Assembly (NCBI GenBank): GCA_045430275.1
Contig: JAILXU010000004.1
Coordinates: forward strand, 190,370 to 254,369
Length of the DNA stretch: 64,000 bases
Direction of reading: 5' to 3'
From: Oceanobacter sp045430275
Lineage (GTDB): Bacteria > Pseudomonadota > Gammaproteobacteria > Pseudomonadales > Oceanobacteraceae
Part shown: positions 15,720 to 23,281 of the stretch, piece after piece
Layout: every line of letters begins with the position of its first letter
How positions within the stretch are numbered: position 1 is the stretch's first letter
Translations under genes and position numbers: made by a program
Notes under the pieces: model-generated
Seen by the model: only the letters and a program-made list of their open reading frames with translations
Told to the model about the DNA's origin: nothing
Databases searched by the model: none

Positions 15720-16067
15720 TCAGCTTGCCCCACTGAAAGACAGGCGGTCATCCGGGTTTTTATTAATCGGTATGGCACTGCCAATGCGAAGGAGTTCCAT
15801 CAGTTCCAGTGGCTGACCATTAGCTCCTTCAATGGAGAGAGAACCGCCGTTGGACTTGACGCGTTTGTACAAATAAACAATGGCACCAATGCCGGATGAA
15901 TCGAGAAAGTTGACGCAATCCATATCAACCAGGATGTGCAGGGCCTTGGGTTCAGTCACCAAAGCTTCGATATCGGATTTTACTTCACTACATCCCTGAG
16001 CATCCATCTCTCCCGAGAATGCAATGATCAGATGGCTATCTGATTGATTGACGACTTCAAGCTTCAT
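15720..16067 (-). CDS. sypA: STAS-domain protein (anti-sigma factor antagonist type), SypA-like
   Basis: This small single-domain STAS protein is of about 115 aa. The conserved phosphorylation site is in NFLDSSGIGAIVYL, with serines 57-58 counted from the ATG at 16067. V. fischeri SypA is controlled by phosphorylation of S56 by SypE, so both position and context agree. I chose the ATG at 16067 because GGAG lies about 7 nt upstream; an in-frame GTG at 16079 would add four residues and lose that site. It is the first gene of the export operon and is preceded by a sigma54-type promoter. Unphosphorylated protein is expected to promote biofilm by an unknown downstream target. Confidence 0.9.
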   Translation of the reverse strand: MKLEVVNQSDSHLIIAFSGEMDAQGCSEVKSDIEALVTEPKALHILVDMDCVNFLDSSGIGAIVYLYKRVKSNGGSLSIEGANGQPLELMELLRIGSAIPINKNPDDRLSFSGAS

Positions 16068-16186
16068 AGCTTTCTCCACAGGTTAGGGCTTCAGGCGTTC
16101 TTCGTAAGTGTGCGAATTGTCTTGCCAGTATGCAATGGCTGTTAGCCAGAAAGTGAACATGAGTTGCCCTGGCTCATAGACCAGGA

Positions 16187-16202
16187 AGCATCATTCGCAC
16201 CA
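16187..16202 (-). promoter_or_regulatory. sigma54 promoter for the sypA-like operon
   Basis: Read on the minus strand, TGGTGCGAATGATGCT matches TGGCACG-N4-TTGCW with exact GG-N10-GC spacing (GG at 16201-16200, GC at 16189-16188) and 9 of 12 specified bases. Transcription would begin near 16176, giving a leader of about 110 nt to the ATG at 16067. V. fischeri sypA is driven by a sigma54 promoter in the same position. Confidence 0.65.
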
Positions 16203-16232
16203 CCTCGTTTCAAGAGGAGTATATTTCAGCCA

Positions 16233-16245
16233 TTGCTTACGGCAA
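16233..16245. promoter_or_regulatory. LuxO/SypG-type binding site upstream of sypA-like operon
   Basis: TTGCTTACGGCAA has TTGC and GCAA half-sites separated by 5 bp, the architecture of the LuxO site TTGCANNNTGCAA, with 8 of the 10 specified bases matching. It is centred about 63 bp upstream of the predicted sigma54 start. This is close for an enhancer but plausible. Confidence 0.5.
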
Positions 16246-16278
16246 GCGTGATTTCGTTACTTTTGGTTTACAAACCGG

Positions 16279-17097
16279 TTATGAGTGCTGAAGCCGAAGC
16301 CAGATGGGTGCGTGGTCGGATGGTTTTTCCATGCCACGAATCTCATAGCTGATGCCGGTGGTGTCAATGCGTTCAATAAGAGGTTTCGTTACCAAAATAT
16401 GGTCAATGCGAAGTCCGCGTTTTGGCTCATCATTGAACCCTTTTGAACGATAGTCGAACCAGCTGAATTGTTCAATTGAGTCTGGGTGCTGGTGGCGATA
16501 CGTGTCGATCAGGCCCCAATCGTACAGCTTCTGGTACCACTCACGTTCTTCAGGCAGGAACGAACACTTGCCGGTTCTGAGCCAGCGCTTGCGGTTGGCA
16601 TCGCCAATGCCGATGTCGGTGTCAGCCGGTGAAATGTTCATGTCGCCCATAATAACCAGCCGTGACGAGGGCGTGAAATGCTCGTCCAGATAGCGCATCA
16701 GGTCGCGATAGAACTGGCGTTTTGCGGGGAATTTGGTCTCGTGATTCTGGCTTTCACCTTGGGGGAAGTAACCATTGATGACATCAATGGCTTCACCGTT
16801 AATGTCATAGCGCGCATGAATCAGGCGCTTTTGGGCTTCTTCGTCATCCCAGGGCCAGCCTTTCTGAACATGAACCGGCGCTTGTTTACTGAGCAGGGCG
16901 ACACCGTAGTGGCTTTTTTGGCCAAAGTATTCAATGTGATAACCCAGGCCGCTGACATCCGCCAGCGGAAACTGTTCATCGTGAACCTTGGTTTCCTGCA
17001 GGCCCAGTATGTCCGGGTCGAGCTGGTCTCGAATGGCTTCCAGTTGATGCTGACGGGCGCGAATGCCGTTGATGTTAAAGCTGACAATGGTGGTCAT
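16279..17097 (-). CDS. xthA: Exodeoxyribonuclease III
   Basis: This 272-aa endonuclease/exonuclease/phosphatase-fold protein acts in base-excision repair as AP endonuclease and 3'-5' exonuclease. The N-terminus MTTIVSFNINGIRAR and the block DILGLQETKVHDEQFP carry the metal-binding asparagine and glutamate. MGDMNISPADTDIG provides the catalytic aspartate-asparagine, and the C-terminal SDHAPIWL the catalytic aspartate-histidine pair. The ATG at 17097 begins the conserved domain, so the longer reading from 17124 is not needed. Its 3' end lies just upstream of the sypA control region, and the TonB receptor gene is divergent from it. Confidence 0.95.
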   Translation of the reverse strand: MTTIVSFNINGIRARQHQLEAIRDQLDPDILGLQETKVHDEQFPLADVSGLGYHIEYFGQKSHYGVALLSKQAPVHVQKGWPWDDEEAQKRLIHARYDINGEAIDVINGYFPQGESQNHETKFPAKRQFYRDLMRYLDEHFTPSSRLVIMGDMNISPADTDIGIGDANRKRWLRTGKCSFLPEEREWYQKLYDWGLIDTYRHQHPDSIEQFSWFDYRSKGFNDEPKRGLRIDHILVTKPLIERIDTTGISYEIRGMEKPSDHAPIWLRLQHS

Positions 17098-17321
17098 GAA
17101 ACAATCCACAGGGTTAGAAAGCAAACAGTCGGGGTCAACAGATTCCCGATCAATACGATACGTGCGAAGTCTAGCACGTGATGATTGCTCCAGTGTTTGC
17201 TGGGTGAATTATGAGCATGTGCAAACTGGCTTGCGTGAAATGGAATGACAGCCTATTAGGGAAATCGATTACACTGCCGCCTTTTTCACCGCATACATCA
17301 CCGAATACATCGAGATTTTTT

Positions 17322-19184
17322 ATGTTATTCCGTCCAGAGTTTCCTCGTTCAGCCCTGTCTTTAGTCCTGATGTCTACCCTGGCCAGCCTGCCAGCGCTGG
17401 CCCAGAGTGCCGCGTTGCCGGATGAGTTGCCAGAAGTGGTGGCTCAGGGCCAGCTCTACAGCAATGAGCGGGTGAATCTGGCCTTTAATGTGGATGTGAT
17501 TGATGCCAGTGATCTGGCGGTGTTGCCAGTGACGAATCTGGCCGATGCTCTGGAGTGGGTGTCTGGCTTGGATGTGCGTCAGCGAGGCAGCGGTGGCACT
17601 CAGGTTGATCTGGGTATTCGTGGTGCCGCGTATGAGCAAACGCTGATCCTGGTGGATGGTGTGCGCATGAACGACCCGCAAAGTGGTCATCACAATTTTG
17701 ATTTGCCCATCGTGCTGGAAGATATTGCGCGTATTGAAGTTGTGCGCGGTGCCGGTTCCAGCCAGTACGGCCCAAATGGCAATGGCGGTGTGATCAATCT
17801 GGTAACGCACAAATACGTTGCGGCAGAAGGTGGTCGCAAAGCCGGACTCAAGCTGGAAGCGGGCAGTAAGGATTATGCACGCGGCGCACTGACGGTGGGT
17901 GTGACAGAAGGCAGTGTGAGTGTGTTTGCCTCAGCAGCACAGCAGGAATCCGATACCTATATCAAGGGTGCTCAACTGGGTTATCTCACCCAGCAAGGCA
18001 ATATGAGGCTGATCTATGACGGCGATGGACACAGTACCGTTGCGGGCGTGGGTTATATCGACAAGGGCTTTGGTGCCGAAGGTTTCTACACCGCAAAGGG
18101 TGCAAAGGCTCGTGAAAATACCATTCAGCGCCATGCTTATATTACGGAAACCATTGATGTTGGCGCAGTTTCCAGTGTTGATCTGACAGTGAACTGGCGT
18201 CAGCACGATGACGAGTTTTTCTACAAAACCTTTGCGCCGTCAGTCCATCAGACCAACTCCTGGCAGACGCGTTTGCGCCTGAACCTGGGTGACGAGTGGG
18301 TGATCGGTGCTGAACACAATCAGGAAGATATCGAGAGTACTTCCACGCTGGGTAATCGCCATGAACGCGAATTCAGCAGCCTGTTTGTGTTTGGTCAGCA
18401 CGATATCAATGACCTGACGGTAGCGGGTAGTCTGTCCTGGTTGTCTTATGACAGTGGCGAAGAGTTTGTGCTGCCAGTGCTGGGTCTGACCTGGCAGGCC
18501 AATGACGAGACGGCGCTGTATCTGAATGCAGGCAAGTCAACGCGTGTTCCTTCCATGAACGACCTGTATCTGAATCAGCGCAGCAACAAGGGCAACCCGG
18601 ATGTGAAAACCGAGCAAACCCGCAGTGTTGAGTTGGGTATGCGTTGGTCAGGTGATGTTAATGTTCGGGCGGCAACGTTCCAGCGTCGTTCGGATGATGT
18701 GATTGACTACACTCGCATCCCATCGCAAGACTTCACCACTGTAAATGGCAATCCGGTGCCGTTTTTCAAAGCACGTAACATTGAAAGAGCCGTCGTGAAA
18801 GGCTTTGATCTGGAAGTGGATGCTATGCCATTGCTGGTGGATACCCAGTGGCAGCAGGCGCGTTTGAGCTACACCCGTCTGGTGCAGGACTTCACCAACC
18901 AGTTCCCTGAAGCCCGCTATTCCAAATCCCAGTTTGAGCATCAGGCCATTCTGGCGCTGGTGTACGAAATGGCACCGGGCTGGTCACTCAGCTCACTGTA
19001 CAAGCTGGAAGACCGCTATAACGGTGATTCCTACCACATTTGGGACATGGGCCTGAAACATCAGATCAAGGATGGCTATTGGGCGATTTCCGGCACCAAC
19101 CTGCGTGATGCCGACTACGTTGACAGCGGTTATATCGAAGCGCCCGGTTCTGGTGTGAAATTTGAGCTGGCAATCGGTATCTGA
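17322..19184 (+). CDS. TonB-dependent outer-membrane receptor, BtuB-like size
   Basis: This protein of about 620 aa has a signal peptide (start MLFRPEFPRS, cleavage after PALAQ), a plug domain (about residues 35-160, with DGVRMNDPQSGHHNFDLP and IARIEVVRGAGSSQYGPNG) and a 22-strand barrel. It imports a ligand across the outer membrane using TonB energy. Length and plug resemble the vitamin B12/BtuB group, but no cobalamin riboswitch or B12 genes lie nearby, so the ligand is unknown. I chose the ATG at 17322 because it starts the signal peptide; an earlier in-frame ATG at 17211 would add 37 non-signal residues. The last residue is isoleucine rather than the common aromatic residue. Confidence 0.85.
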   Translation: MLFRPEFPRSALSLVLMSTLASLPALAQSAALPDELPEVVAQGQLYSNERVNLAFNVDVIDASDLAVLPVTNLADALEWVSGLDVRQRGSGGTQVDLGIRGAAYEQTLILVDGVRMNDPQSGHHNFDLPIVLEDIARIEVVRGAGSSQYGPNGNGGVINLVTHKYVAAEGGRKAGLKLEAGSKDYARGALTVGVTEGSVSVFASAAQQESDTYIKGAQLGYLTQQGNMRLIYDGDGHSTVAGVGYIDKGFGAEGFYTAKGAKARENTIQRHAYITETIDVGAVSSVDLTVNWRQHDDEFFYKTFAPSVHQTNSWQTRLRLNLGDEWVIGAEHNQEDIESTSTLGNRHEREFSSLFVFGQHDINDLTVAGSLSWLSYDSGEEFVLPVLGLTWQANDETALYLNAGKSTRVPSMNDLYLNQRSNKGNPDVKTEQTRSVELGMRWSGDVNVRAATFQRRSDDVIDYTRIPSQDFTTVNGNPVPFFKARNIERAVVKGFDLEVDAMPLLVDTQWQQARLSYTRLVQDFTNQFPEARYSKSQFEHQAILALVYEMAPGWSLSSLYKLEDRYNGDSYHIWDMGLKHQIKDGYWAISGTNLRDADYVDSGYIEAPGSGVKFELAIGI

Positions 19185-19192
19185 TCCAGCAG

Positions 19193-20059
19193 TTAACGTG
19201 TGTAGGTATACACCCGAATGCTGGGAAGCAGCGGCTCATCACTGAGTCGCTGGTCGCCGCGAGCTTGCCGGGTGCGGCCTGTTGGTGGCTCGCTGTCGAT
19301 GCGATTGTGCTGAGGCAGTACGCCGCTGCCGTCTGGTATAAACAGAGGCATGGAGACATTCATGGCCTTGCGCTGCTTTTCTCCGGGATGTTCGGGCGAG
19401 TCAGCAAAGACCAGGTTGGCGCGCACAACCGGAGCCAGAGTTTGTACCTGAGCCAGTTTGGTGTCTGGGCGTAATTGCCCCAGTTTAGCCAGTTGAATCT
19501 GGATATGTGTCTTGTCTTCACCAATATCCAGGAGCTTTTTTTCTGCCTGTTGCAAGGTGATGGTCTTGATGCTGCGACCGTGGGTGTACCAGCTAAAGCC
19601 TACCTTGGTGGGTGATCTTTCCAATAGTGGAATATGACGGAAGCACTGCTTCAGATGAATCCGGTTCAAGCCCGCCATGACCAGCTTTTCTCGCAATGGC
19701 ATCGGCTGTTGTTGCAAGGTTTCCAGCGCCTGTTTCCATTGGCTGGTATCGGCCTTTTCCTCTTGAACCCGTTGGCGAAAACGATCCTTGCAGGCGTTGA
19801 TGTGCTGAATCAAATCCGTGCTGGTGGCATCCGCCAGAATCAAACCATGGCGGGAGCGTGTCTCTCGCCCATCCTGCTGACCCCGATACCAGAGGTCGGA
19901 CACCAGGTCGATGCCCACGGCAAGCGGTGCAAGCTGTAAATCACTTTCTATTTCGCTCAGGGGAATCCAGTGAGCCGGTTGGGTGGCTGTCAGGTGACTC
20001 GCCAGTTGATCGAGCAGGGATTGTAGCTGATTGAACTCAGCGACCAGATCGGTAATCAC
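19193..20059 (-). CDS. tus: DNA replication terminus site-binding protein (Tus family)
   Basis: This protein of about 288 aa resembles enterobacterial Tus, which binds Ter sites and stops replication forks from one side. The recognisable blocks are FRHIPLLERSPTKVGFSWYT with KTITLQQAEKKL (compare the Tus LRFGWANKHIIKNL region), the beta-rich core APVVRANLVFAD followed by MPLFIPDGSGVLPQ (compare LIALINRDNGAGVP), and the C-terminus LLPSIRVYTYTR (compare LIIPRLHLYVAD). I chose GTG at 20059 because AAGGG lies 8 nt upstream; an in-frame start at 20119 is possible. It lies downstream of tal on the same strand. No Ter-like sequence was found in its promoter region, unlike TerB at E. coli tus. Confidence 0.72.
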   Translation of the reverse strand: MITDLVAEFNQLQSLLDQLASHLTATQPAHWIPLSEIESDLQLAPLAVGIDLVSDLWYRGQQDGRETRSRHGLILADATSTDLIQHINACKDRFRQRVQEEKADTSQWKQALETLQQQPMPLREKLVMAGLNRIHLKQCFRHIPLLERSPTKVGFSWYTHGRSIKTITLQQAEKKLLDIGEDKTHIQIQLAKLGQLRPDTKLAQVQTLAPVVRANLVFADSPEHPGEKQRKAMNVSMPLFIPDGSGVLPQHNRIDSEPPTGRTRQARGDQRLSDEPLLPSIRVYTYTR

Positions 20060-20097
20060 GGTAGAACCCTTGGGTGGATAGAAAGGTCGGTGTGGAA

Positions 20098-20116
20098 GGC
20101 AGGTCGTAGACCTGCC
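20098..20116. terminator. Hairpin between tal and tus-like gene
   Basis: GGCAGGTC (20098-20105) and GACCTGCC (20109-20116) form a perfect 8-bp stem with a 3-nt loop, 8 bp after the transaldolase stop. No clear U-tract follows on the minus strand, so it may attenuate or process the transcript rather than end it. Confidence 0.4.
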
Positions 20117-20124
20117 CAAGAGGC

Positions 20125-21081
20125 TCAGGCCAGAGCTTCGAGCATCTGTTCCAGCGTTACCTGATCTGCTGCGAAGCGACGAATGCCGTCAGACAGCTTG
20201 TCGGTGGCCATCTGGTCTTCGTTCATGGCCCAGCGGAAATCCGCTTCGTTCAGGCTGATACGCTCACTGGCGTCGGTGTTGTTGGCGTTGTCAGACGACA
20301 GACGCACCTCCAGATCCTGATCATCAGCGGCCAGTTCTGATAAGAGTGCCGGGCTGATGGTGAGCTTGTCGCAGCCAGCCAACTCAATGATTTCGCCCGT
20401 GTTGCGGAAGCTGGCACCCATCACGATGGTCTTGTAACCCTGCTGCTTATAGTAGTTATAGATGCGGGTGACGGACAATACGCCGGGGTCCGCCGCGCCG
20501 CTGTAATCCTGATCCGGCTGTTCGGTCTTGTACCAGTCGAGAATGCGGCCTACAAAAGGTGAAATCAAGGTAGCACCGGCTTCGGCACAGGCAACCGCTT
20601 GGGCAAAGCTGAACAGCAAGGTCAGGTTGCAGTGAATGCCTTCTTCTTCCAGTTGGCGAGCGGCCTGAATGCCTTCCCAGGTGGACGCAATCTTGATCAG
20701 GATGCGGCTGCGATCAACTCCGGCATCGGCGTACATCTGAATCAGCTTGCGCGCTTTGGCGATGGTTTTTTCGCGGTTAAAAGACAAGCGTGCATCGACT
20801 TCGGTGGAAACCACGCCGGGCACCATGGTCAGGATTTCACATCCGATCATCACGGCCAGTTTGTCGCAGGCGTTGGCCGCGACGGTTTCGCCGTTGTGAA
20901 CGTTTTGTGCCCATTCCAGGGCTTCTCGCAGCATTGGCTGATACGCTGGAAGCTCGGCCGCCTTGAGGATCAGGGATGGGTTGGTGGTGGCATCCTGTGG
21001 CGTATGCTCTCGAATGGCGTCAATGTCACCGGTATCGGCAACGACGGTGGTCATGGTGCGAAGTGCGTCCAGCTTGCTCAT
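20125..21081 (-). CDS. tal: Transaldolase
   Basis: This 318-aa class I aldolase of the pentose phosphate pathway exchanges a dihydroxyacetone unit between sedoheptulose 7-phosphate and glyceraldehyde 3-phosphate in the cytosol. It matches the TalB type throughout: DATTNPSLILKA near residue 35, the Schiff-base lysine in RILIKIASTWEG, and CNLTLLFSFAQAVACAEAG. The length is normal for the family. The ATG at 21081 has AGG shortly upstream. The rhodanese gene is divergent, with 148 bp between the two starts. Confidence 0.97.
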   Translation of the reverse strand: MSKLDALRTMTTVVADTGDIDAIREHTPQDATTNPSLILKAAELPAYQPMLREALEWAQNVHNGETVAANACDKLAVMIGCEILTMVPGVVSTEVDARLSFNREKTIAKARKLIQMYADAGVDRSRILIKIASTWEGIQAARQLEEEGIHCNLTLLFSFAQAVACAEAGATLISPFVGRILDWYKTEQPDQDYSGAADPGVLSVTRIYNYYKQQGYKTIVMGASFRNTGEIIELAGCDKLTISPALLSELAADDQDLEVRLSSDNANNTDASERISLNEADFRWAMNEDQMATDKLSDGIRRFAADQVTLEQMLEALA

Positions 21082-21229
21082 GGAGTTACCTGTTTTGATC
21101 TTTTGGTTTGTGACTTTGTGGGTTTAAGATTGTCCCATCCTGAAACCGAGGTCAAACCTGTGTGCATATTGCAGAGGGTGATGCTCGGCTTTTGCGACCT
21201 TGTATTGAAATCTTTGGGGAGATCGTTTT

Positions 21230-21556
21230 ATGAAATTTCGTGCCGCGCTGTTGGCGTTATTGATGTGGGCACCACTGGGATGGGCAGATACTGTCTGGAT
21301 TGATGTGCGGACACCGGGTGAATTCCAGACAGGTCATATTGATATGGCCAAAAATATTGAATATCAGGACATTCTGGCGGGGGTCAAAGCTCTGAAGCTG
21401 GAGAAGGAAGATGAGATTCTGTTGTACTGTCGATCAGGTCGTCGAGCCAGTTTTGCCCGTGCTGAATTGATGGAAGCCGGGTTCACCAATGTACGTAATC
21501 TGGGTGGGTTTGGCGATGCCGAAGGCTATCAGGAGTATATGAACGAGCGTAAGTGA
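21230..21556 (+). CDS. Periplasmic rhodanese-like protein (PspE-like)
   Basis: This 108-aa protein has a signal peptide (MKFRAALLALLMWAPLGWA) and a single rhodanese domain. WIDVRTPGEFQTGHI is the first conserved block, and YCRSGRRASFA carries the active-site cysteine and its loop. It probably transfers sulfane sulfur in the periplasm, like E. coli PspE or GlpE. It is a single gene followed by a strong hairpin. The physiological substrate is unknown. Confidence 0.88.
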   Translation: MKFRAALLALLMWAPLGWADTVWIDVRTPGEFQTGHIDMAKNIEYQDILAGVKALKLEKEDEILLYCRSGRRASFARAELMEAGFTNVRNLGGFGDAEGYQEYMNERK

Positions 21557-21564
21557 TGGGTTCA

Positions 21565-21593
21565 GGTATTCTGAGGCTTTGCCTCAGAATACC
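21565..21593. terminator. Strong 13-bp hairpin between rhodanese and dusA genes
   Basis: The two arms, 21565-21577 and 21581-21593, are perfect 13-bp reverse complements (core TTCTGAGGC/GCCTCAGAA) with a 3-nt loop. It sits between two convergent genes and could stop transcription from both sides. There is no T-run on either side, so it is not a canonical intrinsic terminator. Confidence 0.5.
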
Positions 21594-21623
21594 ACTGCCT
21601 CAAAACATCGCCAGCAGGTTCTG

Positions 21624-22682
21624 TTACAGGTTCATTTGCTGCAAAGCCGCTTCCAGTATGTCGGTGCCACTGCCTTTTTTATAGGCATTCTCGCTCAAAT
21701 AACGGCGGTAGCGCCTGGCACCCGGCAACCCCTGAAACAATCCCAGTGTATGGCGACAGATATAATGCAGCGAGCTGCCTTGTGCTATCTGTTGCTCGAT
21801 ATAAGGATATAAACCACGAATGGTGTTGGCCAGATACACTGGGGAAGCGGGCGCGACGTCTGACACATCACGTTTGTGGTAGTAAAGATCATCCACCGTG
21901 GCCAGCAAGGCCGGGTTCTGATACGCCTCACGTCCGACCATGACGCCATCGACATGTTTCAGCGCTTCCAGCATGGAAGCGTGATCTTTCAGGCCACCAT
22001 TAAGAATGATTTCAAGCTCTGGAAACTCTTGCTTCAGACGATAGACGTACTCATATTTCAGCGGCGGAATCTCGCGGTTTTCCTTGGGTGACAGCCCATT
22101 CAGAATGGCCTTGCGGGCATGGACGATAAATACCTGACATCCGGCATCGGCAACGGTGGTCACAAAGTCACGCATGTGCTCATAGCTGTCGGCATCGTCA
22201 ATGCCAATCCGGTGCTTGATGGTCACAGGCAGGGTAGTGGCATCCTGCATGGCGGTAAAACAATCAGCGACCAGCTTGGGGTGTGCCATCAGACACGCGC
22301 CAATCATATTGTTCTGAACCCGGTCGCTGGGGCAGCCAACATTCAGGTTTACTTCATCGTAGCCGTATTCCTCAGCAAAACGAGCGCACTGGGCCAGTTC
22401 GTCAGGATTACTTCCGCCCAATTGCAAGGCAACCGGGTGTTCACAGTCGTTGTAATTCAGAAACCGCTCCCGATCACCATGAATCAACGCTCCGGTCGTC
22501 ACCATTTCGGTGTACAGCACGGCCTGTGATGTCAGTTGTCGCCAGAAGAAACGACAGTGGCGGTCAGACCAGTCCATCATCGGTGCAGTGCAGAAAGTGC
22601 GATCCAGTGTTTTGGTCGGCTTGCTGGTGGCGATATCAGGGCGCTGGTTGGTGGTATCAGGTGTTGTGTCTGTTGATGTCAT
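21624..22682 (-). CDS. dusA: tRNA-dihydrouridine synthase A
   Basis: This 352-aa FMN-dependent enzyme reduces uridines in the D-loop of tRNA. APMMDWSDRHCR near residue 35, NLNVGCPSDRVQNNMIGACLM with the catalytic cysteine, and VHARKAILNGLSPKENREIPPL are specific for DusA rather than DusB or DusC. The first 28 residues are a low-complexity Thr/Asp-rich extension. The gene converges with the rhodanese gene. Beyond its start lies a 310-bp gap, then tRNA genes on the other strand. Confidence 0.97.
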   Translation of the reverse strand: MTSTDTTPDTTNQRPDIATSKPTKTLDRTFCTAPMMDWSDRHCRFFWRQLTSQAVLYTEMVTTGALIHGDRERFLNYNDCEHPVALQLGGSNPDELAQCARFAEEYGYDEVNLNVGCPSDRVQNNMIGACLMAHPKLVADCFTAMQDATTLPVTIKHRIGIDDADSYEHMRDFVTTVADAGCQVFIVHARKAILNGLSPKENREIPPLKYEYVYRLKQEFPELEIILNGGLKDHASMLEALKHVDGVMVGREAYQNPALLATVDDLYYHKRDVSDVAPASPVYLANTIRGLYPYIEQQIAQGSSLHYICRHTLGLFQGLPGARRYRRYLSENAYKKGSGTDILEAALQQMNL

Positions 22683-22992
22683 ATTCGATGGCTGGTGGTG
22701 TCTTTGGGCTGGAGTAAAAGGGGCGGCAGTATCTCACGCCATAGAGAGGTGTGCATCAGCGTCTATTATCTATAGAAGAAGATAGAAAAAGAGTAACAGG
22801 TTGTAGGTGGAGCCAGTCGCTTGTGCAGGAAAGAGCCATGCAGGAAAGACCCTGCTTTCTTAATAATGTTGGCGCAGTTATTAATGTGGAACTGAATCAG
22901 CCAGACTGGATTTTGTATGTTGTGAAGGTTTTTTCAAAAAAAGTGTTGACGAACTTCAGAACCGAACGTAATATGCGCACACGTTTTGAGAC
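22683..22992. other. Intergenic region upstream of the tRNA operon
   Basis: These 310 bp contain no convincing gene. They hold the tRNA promoter (22946-22974) and a short repeated GCAGGAAAGA (around 22827 and 22840) without obvious function. Confidence 0.5.
22946..22974 (+). promoter_or_regulatory. sigma70 promoter of the tRNA operon
   Basis: TTGACG (22946-22951) and TAATAT (22969-22974) are separated by the optimal 17 bp and followed by a G+C-rich GCGCAC discriminator, as is usual for stringently controlled stable-RNA promoters. The first tRNA begins 18 bp downstream. Confidence 0.85.
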
Positions 22993-23068
22993 GGGGCCTT
23001 AGCTCAGCTGGGAGAGCGCAACACTGGCAGTGTTGAGGTCAGCGGTTCGATCCCGCTAGGCTCCACCA
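22993..23068 (+). tRNA. tRNA-Ala (anticodon GGC)
   Basis: This complete 76-nt cloverleaf includes an encoded CCA end. The acceptor GGGGCCT pairs with AGGCTCC and has the G3-U70 wobble pair that identifies alanine tRNA. The anticodon stem CAACA/TGTTG frames the loop CTGGCAG with anticodon GGC, and the T-arm has TTCGATC. Confidence 0.97.
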
Positions 23069-23081
23069 AAACTCCTCTTTT

Positions 23082-23157
23082 GTCCCCATCGTCTAGAGGC
23101 CTAGGACACTACCCTTTCACGGTGGTAACAGGGGTTCGAATCCCCTTGGGGATGCCA
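23082..23157 (+). tRNA. tRNA-Glu (anticodon TTC)
   Basis: This complete 76-nt cloverleaf closely resembles E. coli tRNA-Glu: acceptor GTCCCCA, anticodon loop CTTTCAC within stem CTACC/GGTGG, T-arm GGGGTTCGAATCCCC and encoded GCCA end. The first acceptor pair is G1-U72 rather than the E. coli G1-C72. It is co-transcribed with tRNA-Ala, 13 bp apart. Confidence 0.97.
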
Positions 23158-23168
23158 TATCAGGCATC

Positions 23169-23198
23169 AAAAAAAGCAGGCAATAGCCTGCTTTTTTT
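23169..23198 (+). terminator. Intrinsic terminator of the tRNA operon
   Basis: GCAGGC (23176-23181) pairs with GCCTGC (23186-23191), flanked by an A-run and followed by seven T residues. This is a textbook rho-independent terminator, 11 nt after the tRNA-Glu end. Confidence 0.92.
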
Positions 23199-23281
23199 GT
23201 TTCTGCTATTCAAGAATTGAAAGTTGATCATCCGCTGGCGGCCTTGTTATAAGATGTCCGTTTCAGACGGAGTAGCCAACC

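Noticed and set aside
16122..16135. TTGCCAGTATGCAA as a second LuxO/SypG site
   Set aside because: The half-sites are 6 bp apart instead of 5, and it lies downstream of the predicted transcription start.
17322..19184. Naming the TonB receptor BtuB
   Set aside because: The size fits, but there is no cobalamin riboswitch and no B12 gene nearby.
20425..20445. CTTGTAAC inside tal as a Ter site for the Tus-like protein
   Set aside because: Only the short core resembles E. coli Ter, and it is explained by transaldolase codons.
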